A stretch of 7,209 bases of DNA, taken from positions 1 through 7,209 of the forward strand of contig JAJQAR010000149.1 in the NCBI GenBank assembly GCA_021203705.1, read 5' to 3'. This document shows, one piece after another, positions 1 through 7,112 of the stretch. Position 1 is the first letter of the stretch. Every line of letters starts with the position of its first letter. Made by a program: the position numbers and the translations under genes. The notes under the pieces were generated by a model. The model saw only the letters and a program-made list of their open reading frames with translations, ran no database searches and was not told the origin of the DNA. This DNA is from Prevotella sp. (GTDB lineage Bacteria; Bacteroidota; Bacteroidia; Bacteroidales; Bacteroidaceae).

Positions 1-7
1 CTTATAT

Positions 8-157
8 ATGAAAAATATAACAAGACATAAAAATATGGGGAGATGGGTGATGGCTGTTACAGACGTTAATCATACTGAATGTTTTTCCAAATATAATTGC
101 TTACGTTTGCTGATAATTCTGTCGTTTGTGATTACAGGTTGGGTGGGTATATTTGCG
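8..157 (+). other. Sec signal peptide of the giant protein
   Basis: Residues 32-50 form a hydrophobic core (LRLLIILSFVITGWVGIFA) followed by Q51 and a polar, beta-rich mature start. Cleavage after A50, with I48 at -3 and A50 at -1, fits signal peptidase I. No lipobox cysteine lies at the end of the core, so a lipoprotein is unlikely. If translation starts at the first ATG, the N-region is 31 residues long with several K/R/H. Starting at M15 (ATG 50..52) would leave a more ordinary 17-residue N-region. Confidence 0.85.
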
Positions 158-3100
158 CAAAAGACAATAACCGTGGATTGGCCCTTTACGATAGATAATA
201 CGACCCTGTCTGAATACACTTATACTTCAACGATATTTAGATATGCGCCATCGGGTTTTACAGTCAGTGCTTCATATTCAAGTGAGATTACCCCTAAAGC
301 AACGTCTCAGGCTGCCGATGGTTTGGGAAATTCTTTAAATCCGCCATTCACGGAGTTTTATATAATCACAGCAGATGGAAGCGATGAAAACAACAAGGCT
401 ATAACATTCAACATTACACCTACCATTGGGGATAGCCGTTACAAATTGAAGCCGACAGGCTTTTCTTTGGATGCGTATAGAGACGGAACTGACGGAGGAT
501 GTATAGAGATTTACCTGCGAAAAGGAAGCGGAACGGAAATACTTATTGCGGCATTGTATGGTTCTAGCTATGATGGTACGAGTTACAGTGTGCCGACTGG
601 TAAGTTATATCGTCTTAACCCATCTCAAGATACTGACGGCAAATATACAACACCAGATTACGTATCAGACAGTCTTACTTATAATGCCTTCTCGTCAACA
701 TCAATAAGTGATTATTTTAGTGATGAGGTGTCAAATGAAGAGACATTATCCCTTGTGATAAAACCTAAGGGGTTTAATAGCGGCGGTGCGAAGACATTGG
801 GGCTTCGCAACATAACGCTGACCTGTGAGTTGGATTATTCAGATACCTACGCCCCTCTATATGAAGAGAAGGAAACAGCGGGTGAGAAAGTGTCGCATAA
901 GGCGGCGAAATGGTATCAAGAAAATATCCGTGAGCAGGGTGATTATGATTTTGTTGACACCTTTGATGATGAGAACAGGATGGATACCCTTGAGAATGAT
1001 GTCGAGGTTCAGGCGACGCATATATATGTCGATACCATATACATGAAGAAAGGAACATCCATTGACTTGTTGATTCCAGGAGTTAAATATGATGGCAGTA
1101 GTTGTGCTATCAATAACTATTTCCGTTGGTTCAACTACCGCAATGACAAGAATTTTTATTTCGGAGATGGACAATCAGTTGAGAGTGGTGATAATAGAAC
1201 AGACCTGTTGATACCTGTAAAAGTGTCTGATTATGATATAATAGCCTGGCGTTTTGCAAACGGATATGTAAGCGGTTTGTTGGCGAGACCATATGGTACA
1301 ACTGACATAAATGGTAATACGGAAGATTCACAGACGAAAACGTTAAGGAAAGTGTCGTTCTATTATCCGACAGATACGGAGTTTGATGAAGTTAAGAATA
1401 ACTTAGGTCAAAGTGACAATAAATATTATTCCGTGGCATGCGACCTATCCAATTACACGGATTTTAGCAACAGCACATACGTGGCAAATGCGGGAGGAAA
1501 CGATTTCGAATTGACAGATGACGCAACATATGCTGATACTCCAAAACCACAAATATATTGTGAACCGACCTTGATGCAGAGGGTGCTGTTCTATATTATC
1601 GGTATAGATGAAAGTACAAGTAAAAACGATTTGCCGGAAGATTTTCAGTATTATGGTAATTTGTTTGATGAGGCTTATCAAGGAGGAATGAACGGAGAAG
1701 GCAAAAAATATCTTGAGGAGTATGAAATAACGTTCCCAAGCAAGAGAATTTCCGATCATACAGATGAGCTTGTGGCACTGTCGAAAGACGCACAGTCGTA
1801 TGCCTTACCAGGAGAGAGTGATCCGACAACGACGAATTTGAATATTGCATTTGCGGAAGATGAAGATAACGGATTAACATTGAGTCCCACAACAATAACT
1901 GGTGCAAACAGGGTGATTCAGTTTTATAAAGGAACATCAGGTTCTCAATGGAGTGTAGCCAATAACAGTAAGGCGACAATACTTGTGACAAAGACGGTTA
2001 ATAATAAAACTTACAATATAGCGCGATATAAGTTGACATTCAAGGATGCATGTGTTCCTCTTACAGAGCCACAGATAGCCGTGTTGGACACACTTAAGAA
2101 CGATTCACTTTATTGGTGGGGAAATATGAAATACCGTTCCAAGAGTTATATGAATGAGAATTATGACCTTGTGAACTCGCTATGGTTTGACTATGGAACA
2201 TACGCAACGGATTCGTATAATGCTCATACGATATTCAAGACAGCATCAGAAAATAGTAGTGATAATTGGCCAGGACAGTATCAGAACTATCCATTCCCAT
2301 TGAAATGGAACAATTCAAGTTATGCTTTTTACGATGGCTCATACGATGTGAATTATTATAATAGTAGTAGGACAAAATCTCCATTAGATAGTAATGAGGA
2401 TTACCGCAACCAGACGTCATTCTGTATGTATGAGATTGTGAATGACTATGTGGGATTTGGAGAATTGAATAGTGGTATTACCCCACGAATGCCAAAATAC
2501 AGCACTGTGAGGAACAGTGAGGGCAGTTGGTTATATATAGATGCATCCGACCGTCCTGGTACGGTTGTGGAGTTGGATCTTAACGAGAAATTGTGCCAGG
2601 GATCCGAGGTGATAGCTACCGCATGGATGAAAAGCTCTGGATATAACCCATCAAATGGAACTCCTGAGGATGATGCCGCCGTGATGTTCACGATAATGGG
2701 CGTTAGAGTTGATGAAGCAACGGGAAAGGAAACGCATACTCCAATATACCGTCAGAATTCAGGTCAGATTAGGACAACCAATCTTCTTGTAAATAATGAG
2801 ACGGATGAAAACGGAGAAACTTTACCGCAGAATGTTTCCGGAAAGGGAAGCGGCACTAACGAGTGGTTCCAGCTATATATGTCGTTTGTAAACAAAGAAG
2901 ACAATGACTACGACTATTATACAGTAAGGATAGACAACTGCTGCGCATCGACGAATGGAGGCGACTACTATTTAGATGAGATCTCGGTGTATGTGGTGCA
3001 CCCAGCGGTAGATGTGGCACAGATAGAGCCGGTATGTACGAGTGATGACACAAAGGGCTATGCCCCGATAAGGTTGGATATCGATTATGAGTCACTAATG

Positions 3101-6100
3101 GGTTGTTTTGGACTGGACTCGAGTGATTATAATAGTGAGGTTGAGGAAAGTGATGATGACGGAGATGGGCTAAATCAAGTGTCGAAAAGAAGGGCAAATG
3201 AAGAAATTACTGAACTCGATGACGTACCTGATCCTGATGATACAGAGACGAATGATTCGATAGAGTCGATAGATTTCATAATCATAAACAAGTACAAGTA
3301 TGAGAAATATTTAGCAAGTAGCACGGAGACGGATTCCGTTAAGGCGGTAAAATATGCTATAGAGAACTCTATAGATACGCTGTACTATAGGGTCAAGACA
3401 ACATCAAAAGATGATGAGGGAAATGAAGTTGAGACAGATTCAATCGTAGGGACAGCATATCCTACGTTGAATTTCTATCTGAAGTATCTCAAGAACGTGG
3501 AATATGATGAGGAGACGACAGGCGAGAATTACCCTGTTGACAGTCTGATTTACCGCAGGACAGACAGTTCATCGGGATTGGAGTTGTTATCGGCTGACTT
3601 TTACAGCGACATCTCGGCATACACGCCATATATGATAGTACTCAAGTTGGCGAGTGTGGGCGAGAAGGATGAGAAAAAGTTGGATGCTTTCGCAAGTCTC
3701 TTGGCAACCAGTTACAAGTGTGCGGTGAAGTCGGATTTCTCTGTTACTTCGACGACGAAGATCAGGGTGAACGGCGAGGTAAGCGACCCATCAGAAACGT
3801 TATGTAAGAATCAAGTAGTACATATCGAGCCACAGGGGACATACACCACAACAGAGGAAAATGAAGATGGTGAGGACGTTGAGGTAACCCATAAGATAGA
3901 AGGAGAATATTTCGACTGGTTTGTAGGATTGGTAGAGGAGTATGTTGCAGAGAATGAAGACTATGGCGGTGAGTCATTGGAGAGCGCACTGTCAAGTTAC
4001 CGTTTGATATATCCGGATGAAAGCAGTCTTGCAAGTGAATACAGTACGTACGAGAATGACACTCTTAATGTTGACGGATCAGAGGAGAACAATATCCAGT
4101 TTACGGAGGATCAGTATGACCTATTACAGTCTTATTTGGTTAGCGGTAAACTTGCGCTACACAGTCAATATCTCGATGTGCATGTGTCTGACTCAGGTCT
4201 TGTATTGGTAATTCAACCAATCCCGATAAGTGACTATAAGGTTGAAGATGAAAACACCATGATATGCTTCGGTTATGTGCCGTTGGTACTGATGATAGAC
4301 GGTCAGTCGCCGACATTGAACATGGGTTTCAGGGATGTGTCATATCCGTCTGACTTCACACCAGCACTGAGATTGGGATTAGAGCAGTTGAAGAAAGCGA
4401 CAAAGGTTGCGAAAGAGGAAGATACGGAAGGCGATTCTACAGACAGTGAGGATGAGGATTATACCCCGATTACCGTGAATTTAAGAGACGCAAGTTATGT
4501 AGTGGAAGAAACGGAAGACGATGGCGAAGATGGTGATGAACAAGAAGGAGACGATTCTGAAGAGGAAGAAGAACAGCAGGTGGTTGACCACCTTGGCAGG
4601 ATTGATGATATAGCGGAGGATGACAGTGTTAACTATGCGAAGCTGTACTTGGTGGGCACTAATGACACCGACTATGTGAAAATAATAGAGGCAGACAATT
4701 TCGGTTCATACGAGTTGGAGGTAGGAGAGATACTGCGGCTCTATGCCAATGAGAACAGCAAGGAATCAGATAAGGACGAAAGTGCTCCTACAAACAGCGA
4801 AGGAGAGGGTATCGGCTCATATATGCAGATATATTTCTATGACCATTTCGGAGACAGTATCAATGGCGATAAGTTTGTGCCGAAGGAGGGTTGTTATTAC
4901 AGTATGACAGTGCATTTCGAGGAGAAAGATGCGGACGGCAAGACAATACCGTCGCCGTGTTATGGCTCATTCCCGTTGATACTGAAAGTAGTGCCAGAAT
5001 ATCTTGTATGGCAGGGCACGAAAGGCACGGAAAACTGGAACGACGACAACAACTGGCGGCGTGCGGACAAGAGCGAGCTCAAAAAATCAGAAGATGACGC
5101 GTATCCTACCAATGAGGAGAACAAGACCAACGGCGGCTATGTGCCGATGTTGTTCACCAAGGTAGTAATGCCGAAAGACAGCAAGGCGGAATTGTATATG
5201 GCAGGATTTGCGGAAGATGAAACCGCTGCAATAGATGATAATGTGGATGATGGAACATCCCCGACAAAATGGGCGTGGACGAATGAGGATGAGAAGAAGC
5301 CTACGAATATCTATCCGATTGGGAACAACATCATGTATGATATGATGGTGTATGAGGAAAGTAAGGCAAATGATGAAAATACAAAGCTGCTGACCACAAA
5401 GCCTTACAGGGTGAACCTGTGCGATGAGATACATTTGGAGACTGGCGCACAACTGCAGCATGCCGAGTTGCTGATGTACAACAAAATGTGGATGGACATC
5501 GCCATAAAAAAGAGCGAGTGGAACCTGATGGCGATGCCGCTCAAGGATGTCTATGTGGGCGACTGGTACACCAAGACAAGCGGCGAGGAGACTGCGGAAT
5601 ATTTCACAGACATAGATTTTTCAGAAGATAACGGTAACAGCCGTTACAATCCGTTGGTATACCAGCGCAGTTGGAACAGTGACTCCGCAACGATATATAG
5701 TAAGAGTGACACAACAAAGGTACAATCATACGCATTGACGGGTTGGTCATCGGTATATAACGATGCCTCAGTCGAACTTGTGCCGGGGAGCGGATTCTCC
5801 GTGAAGGCATATATAAACAAAAGCAGCAACGACTCGATAGAGTTCAGGTTCCCGAAAAATGATGACCATTATAATACCGCCAATGGATTGTCAAGGACAG
5901 ATGCCGGCAGGTTGTGGTTATCCGATATGGTGAGCCGCGAGATAACTGAGCCGGAGGGTGACGGAAAGATCACATACGCGGAGTTAGACACACTGAAGAT
6001 GACGAAAACATATCCGACTGTTGAGGGTTTCTGTCTTGTTGGCAATCCGTTCACGGCAAGCATGTCGATGGCGAAGTTCCTTGATGTGAACAAGGACTGC

Positions 6101-6982
6101 ATCTCGAGTTACTGGTTTGAAGATAAGGATGAAGATAAGGAGGGTACCGACGGCCCGATAGCGGGAAATGGAACAAGCACATCAGATGGAGCGTCAGACA
6201 AACTGTTGCCTGCATACAGCGCATTCTTCGTTCAGGTGGATGAAAATTTGGTTGACTCTCTCAAGAAGAATGGACTGACGGTGATGTTCACGCAGGACAT
6301 GCAGTCGGACACACTTGTCACCATAGAAGATGCTGAGGTAATGTCGATACGCGCCGCAAACGCAAACGGCATGACGAGTGCGGCATTCGGGTATTCAGAC
6401 AAGGCGACAGACACCTACAGTGCCCGTGAGGATGCGATATTGCTTGAGGATGACTCATGGAAGAGGAGCGGCATGCCACTTGTATATACCGTTGCAGGCG
6501 ACAAGGCAGTTAGCGTTAACACGTTGAAGAGCCTGAACGTGATACCATTGGGCGTATTCGCTGACGAGGGGTCTTCTTATACGCTGACATTCGTGGGTGT
6601 GAATAATGTAGAGGAGCCAGTATTGTATGATGCGGAACTGAATACGGAGACACCACTCACTGAGGGCTATACAATGACGTTAGAGGGTGCAACTCATGGG
6701 CGTTATTTCATCCGTACTGCCGGAAATTCGACGGAAATACAGGAGGTTACTCAGGAAATGCCAAAAGTTGTGGTTTACTCGCCGACAAGCAGGACGATTG
6801 TAGTGAGTGCGGATGAGGAGATTGAGAGAGTGGAAGTTTATGATATTGGAGGAAGGATGTTGAAACGTGCGAGCGCATGTGGAAACGCATGCACAATAGG
6901 TGATATCAACACCAGCGTAGCCATTGTGAAAGTCTTTACGAGCAATGGAACATGCGTTTCCAAATTAAGAATTAAGAATTAA
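8..6982 (+). CDS. Giant secreted multidomain surface protein with C-terminal T9SS-type sorting domain
   Basis: The frame is open for 2324 codons and ends at TAA 6980..6982. I do not recognise a named gene. Visible parts in order: signal peptide (1-50); beta-rich N-terminal domain (about 52-275); aromatic-rich unassigned region with an RWFNYR motif (373-378) and PTLMQRVLFYIIG (520-532); jelly-roll-like segment (about 805-998); acidic linker (1044-1089); unassigned region; acidic linker (1470-1540); W-x-G...W...N-W motif (1668-1683); C-terminal modules (about 1838-2240); sorting domain (2254-2324). Known of the family: T9SS cargo crosses the inner membrane by Sec, then the outer membrane by a C-terminal domain that is cleaved, and is often anchored to surface polysaccharide. 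Inferred role: adhesin, matrix or glycan-binding protein. No catalytic motif is evident. The start is uncertain, because ATG at 8, 35 and 50 are all in frame and no stop precedes them. It could instead be an enzyme with unrecognised domains. Confidence 0.93.
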   Translation: MKNITRHKNMGRWVMAVTDVNHTECFSKYNCLRLLIILSFVITGWVGIFAQKTITVDWPFTIDNTTLSEYTYTSTIFRYAPSGFTVSASYSSEITPKATSQAADGLGNSLNPPFTEFYIITADGSDENNKAITFNITPTIGDSRYKLKPTGFSLDAYRDGTDGGCIEIYLRKGSGTEILIAALYGSSYDGTSYSVPTGKLYRLNPSQDTDGKYTTPDYVSDSLTYNAFSSTSISDYFSDEVSNEETLSLVIKPKGFNSGGAKTLGLRNITLTCELDYSDTYAPLYEEKETAGEKVSHKAAKWYQENIREQGDYDFVDTFDDENRMDTLENDVEVQATHIYVDTIYMKKGTSIDLLIPGVKYDGSSCAINNYFRWFNYRNDKNFYFGDGQSVESGDNRTDLLIPVKVSDYDIIAWRFANGYVSGLLARPYGTTDINGNTEDSQTKTLRKVSFYYPTDTEFDEVKNNLGQSDNKYYSVACDLSNYTDFSNSTYVANAGGNDFELTDDATYADTPKPQIYCEPTLMQRVLFYIIGIDESTSKNDLPEDFQYYGNLFDEAYQGGMNGEGKKYLEEYEITFPSKRISDHTDELVALSKDAQSYALPGESDPTTTNLNIAFAEDEDNGLTLSPTTITGANRVIQFYKGTSGSQWSVANNSKATILVTKTVNNKTYNIARYKLTFKDACVPLTEPQIAVLDTLKNDSLYWWGNMKYRSKSYMNENYDLVNSLWFDYGTYATDSYNAHTIFKTASENSSDNWPGQYQNYPFPLKWNNSSYAFYDGSYDVNYYNSSRTKSPLDSNEDYRNQTSFCMYEIVNDYVGFGELNSGITPRMPKYSTVRNSEGSWLYIDASDRPGTVVELDLNEKLCQGSEVIATAWMKSSGYNPSNGTPEDDAAVMFTIMGVRVDEATGKETHTPIYRQNSGQIRTTNLLVNNETDENGETLPQNVSGKGSGTNEWFQLYMSFVNKEDNDYDYYTVRIDNCCASTNGGDYYLDEISVYVVHPAVDVAQIEPVCTSDDTKGYAPIRLDIDYESLMGCFGLDSSDYNSEVEESDDDGDGLNQVSKRRANEEITELDDVPDPDDTETNDSIESIDFIIINKYKYEKYLASSTETDSVKAVKYAIENSIDTLYYRVKTTSKDDEGNEVETDSIVGTAYPTLNFYLKYLKNVEYDEETTGENYPVDSLIYRRTDSSSGLELLSADFYSDISAYTPYMIVLKLASVGEKDEKKLDAFASLLATSYKCAVKSDFSVTSTTKIRVNGEVSDPSETLCKNQVVHIEPQGTYTTTEENEDGEDVEVTHKIEGEYFDWFVGLVEEYVAENEDYGGESLESALSSYRLIYPDESSLASEYSTYENDTLNVDGSEENNIQFTEDQYDLLQSYLVSGKLALHSQYLDVHVSDSGLVLVIQPIPISDYKVEDENTMICFGYVPLVLMIDGQSPTLNMGFRDVSYPSDFTPALRLGLEQLKKATKVAKEEDTEGDSTDSEDEDYTPITVNLRDASYVVEETEDDGEDGDEQEGDDSEEEEEQQVVDHLGRIDDIAEDDSVNYAKLYLVGTNDTDYVKIIEADNFGSYELEVGEILRLYANENSKESDKDESAPTNSEGEGIGSYMQIYFYDHFGDSINGDKFVPKEGCYYSMTVHFEEKDADGKTIPSPCYGSFPLILKVVPEYLVWQGTKGTENWNDDNNWRRADKSELKKSEDDAYPTNEENKTNGGYVPMLFTKVVMPKDSKAELYMAGFAEDETAAIDDNVDDGTSPTKWAWTNEDEKKPTNIYPIGNNIMYDMMVYEESKANDENTKLLTTKPYRVNLCDEIHLETGAQLQHAELLMYNKMWMDIAIKKSEWNLMAMPLKDVYVGDWYTKTSGEETAEYFTDIDFSEDNGNSRYNPLVYQRSWNSDSATIYSKSDTTKVQSYALTGWSSVYNDASVELVPGSGFSVKAYINKSSNDSIEFRFPKNDDHYNTANGLSRTDAGRLWLSDMVSREITEPEGDGKITYAELDTLKMTKTYPTVEGFCLVGNPFTASMSMAKFLDVNKDCISSYWFEDKDEDKEGTDGPIAGNGTSTSDGASDKLLPAYSAFFVQVDENLVDSLKKNGLTVMFTQDMQSDTLVTIEDAEVMSIRAANANGMTSAAFGYSDKATDTYSAREDAILLEDDSWKRSGMPLVYTVAGDKAVSVNTLKSLNVIPLGVFADEGSSYTLTFVGVNNVEEPVLYDAELNTETPLTEGYTMTLEGATHGRYFIRTAGNSTEIQEVTQEMPKVVVYSPTSRTIVVSADEEIERVEVYDIGGRMLKRASACGNACTIGDINTSVAIVKVFTSNGTCVSKLRIKN
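37..52 (+). promoter_or_regulatory. Shine-Dalgarno-like GGGGAG upstream of alternative start ATG 50
   Basis: GGGGAG at 37..42 lies 7 nt before the in-frame ATG at 50..52 (M15). The ATG at 8 has only seven upstream bases in view, and the ATG at 35 is preceded by an A-rich stretch. Bacteroidota often initiate without a Shine-Dalgarno sequence, so this is only a hint that M15 is the real start. The match could be chance, since these bases also code if an upstream start is used. Confidence 0.3.
161..832 (+). other. N-terminal beta-sandwich-like domain (protein residues about 52-275)
   Basis: This segment alternates short hydrophobic strands with polar turns, and it closes with LRNITLTCELD (about 266-276). 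The wording (TFNITP, a KLKPTGFSLDAYR stretch, a GCIEIYLRKGSG stretch, then TLSLVIKPKG) resembles jelly-roll accessory domains found at the start of secreted Bacteroidales glycan-active proteins. That resemblance is from memory of the pattern, not a search, so a carbohydrate-binding role is only inferred. Confidence 0.4.
2420..3001 (+). other. Jelly-roll/galactose-binding-like segment (residues about 805-998)
   Basis: The segment contains SWLYIDASDRPGTVVEL and a VIATAWMKSSGY stretch, then WFQLYMSFVN and YTVRIDNCCAS, and ends DYYLDEISVYVVH (about 986-998). This order is typical of carbohydrate-binding or MAM-like beta sandwiches in secreted bacterial proteins: an extractable strand pair, a W-x-x-L/F strand, then a D-x-x-L-D-[DE]-I terminal strand. 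The adjacent cysteines in DNCCAS are unusual. Ligand unknown. Confidence 0.45.
3137..3274 (+). other. Acidic linker 1 with D-D-D-G-D-G motif and K-R-R (residues 1044-1089)
   Basis: The stretch begins EVEESDDDGDG and continues through a run of D, E, S and T with almost no hydrophobic residues, so it should be a disordered or calcium-responsive linker. D1049-D-D-G-D-G1054 resembles the calcium loops of thrombospondin type 3 or dockerin-like repeats, but only one copy is present. A lone basic cluster KRR follows directly and could be a protease-accessible site. Confidence 0.6.
4415..4627 (+). other. Acidic linker 2 (residues 1470-1540)
   Basis: Residues 1500-1522 contain 17 Asp/Glu out of 23, including five Glu in a row at 1518-1522. 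Two acidic patches (1470-1484 and 1500-1522) flank a short beta-like strand (TPITVNLRDASYVV). The underlying DNA is strongly purine-biased on the + strand. Most likely this is a flexible surface spacer separating beta domains, and divalent cation binding is possible. Confidence 0.65.
5009..5056 (+). other. W-x-G...W...N-W motif of Bacteroidota secreted proteins (residues 1668-1683)
   Basis: W1668-Q-G, W1677 and N1682-W1683 reproduce the pattern often written as W-x-G-(x)n-W-(x)n-N-W. It is common in large secreted Bacteroidota proteins, where it usually opens a beta-helical or beta-solenoid-like stretch preceding the T9SS C-terminal modules. It supports reading everything downstream as the export-proximal part of a T9SS cargo protein. 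Its exact function is not known to me. Confidence 0.6.
5519..6727 (+). other. C-terminal T9SS-associated beta modules (residues about 1838-2240)
   Basis: Recognisable signposts in order are WNLMAMPLKDVYVGDWY (1838-1854), LVGNPFTASM with the G-N-P core at 2012-2014, PAYSAFFV (2068-2075), IPLG (2179-2182), YTLTF (2191-2195) and RYFIR (2232-2236). This series recurs ahead of the sorting domain in many large Bacteroidales secreted proteins: 'W-N-L-x-x-x-P-L', 'L-x-G-N-P', 'x-x-x-A-F-F-V', 'I-P-L-G', 'Y-T-L-T', 'R-F-x-L'. It is probably a stalk of beta sandwiches. Recognition is by pattern memory only. Confidence 0.65.
6767..6979 (+). other. T9SS-type C-terminal sorting domain (residues 2254-2324)
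   Basis: The last 71 residues run from VVVYSPTSRTIVV through VEVYDIGGRMLKR to the terminal CVSKLRIKN. The order is that of T9SS type A sorting domains: an opening strand, a V-x-V-Y-D-x-x-G-R-x-[LV] strand, a VAIVKV strand and a basic K-[LV]-x-[IV]-K ending. The usual G-x-Y before the penultimate strand is absent (INTSVAIVKV instead). Cysteines are at 2291, 2295 and 2316. The domain should direct outer-membrane translocation and then be cleaved. Confidence 0.75.
6880..6962. repeat. 12-bp perfect inverted repeat inside the sorting-domain codons
   Basis: TGGAAACGCATG (6880..6891) is the exact reverse complement of CATGCGTTTCCA (6951..6962), with 59 nt between the arms. The right arm ends at the base immediately before the AATTAAG array. 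It could form a long-loop stem at the mRNA 3' end, or it could be chance or codon-driven similarity. Confidence 0.55.
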
Positions 6983-6994
6983 GAATTAAGAATT
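6963..6994. repeat. Heptanucleotide tandem repeat (AATTAAG), 4.6 copies, spanning the stop codon
   Basis: Four complete AATTAAG units and a final AATT follow one another without a mismatch. They encode the last residues (KLRIKN) and the TAA stop, then continue 12 nt past it. Because the unit is 7 nt long and contains TAA, three copies put a stop in all three + frames. The reverse complement CTTAATT does the same on the - strand. Confidence 0.95.
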
Positions 6995-7022
6995 CGTTTT
7001 TGCTTGCGTTTGTTGCGTGAAT

Positions 7023-7042
7023 TTCGTTTCTCTGAAAACGAA
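7023..7042. other. Small hairpin, 7-bp stem
   Basis: TTCGTTT (7023..7029) pairs with AAACGAA (7036..7042) across a 6-nt loop. The stem is A+T-rich, has no T-run behind it, and is weak compared with the hairpin about 30 nt downstream. Function unknown. The rest of 6995..7071 shows no gene or site. Confidence 0.3.
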
Positions 7043-7071
7043 GGATGACACGTGGATAAAGTTGGGATGAA

Positions 7072-7112
7072 AAATGACCTCCTGAAGTTGAAGGAACTTT
7101 TGGAGGTCATTT
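7072..7112. terminator. Strong stem-loop 89 nt after the stop codon; possible bidirectional terminator
   Basis: AAATGACCTCC (7072..7082) pairs perfectly with GGAGGTCATTT (7102..7112). Inside, after one T-T mismatch and a G-T wobble, AAGTT (7085..7089) pairs with AACTT (7095..7099) around the loop GAAGG. On the + strand the stem is followed by a T-rich but interrupted sequence. On the - strand its T tail merges into a run of five T. It fits a factor-independent terminator for the giant gene, possibly acting in both directions. The right arm also belongs to the first unit of the tandem repeat that follows. Confidence 0.6.

Noticed and set aside
774..2691. Several reverse-strand open frames of 60-131 codons inside the large gene
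   Set aside because: They lie opposite a continuous 2324-codon frame, have no recognisable motifs and show low-complexity shadow translations rich in H, L, S, I and Y.
3152..3169. A true dockerin or EF-hand domain at D-D-D-G-D-G
   Set aside because: Only one short acidic loop is present. The second loop and flanking helices or repeats expected of these families are missing.
2683..6291. A shared 12-mer GTGATGTTCACG near 2681 and 6280 as a long-range direct repeat
   Set aside because: Both encode the common V-M-F-T strand in the same frame, and flanking bases differ. Coincidence of similar beta strands is enough.
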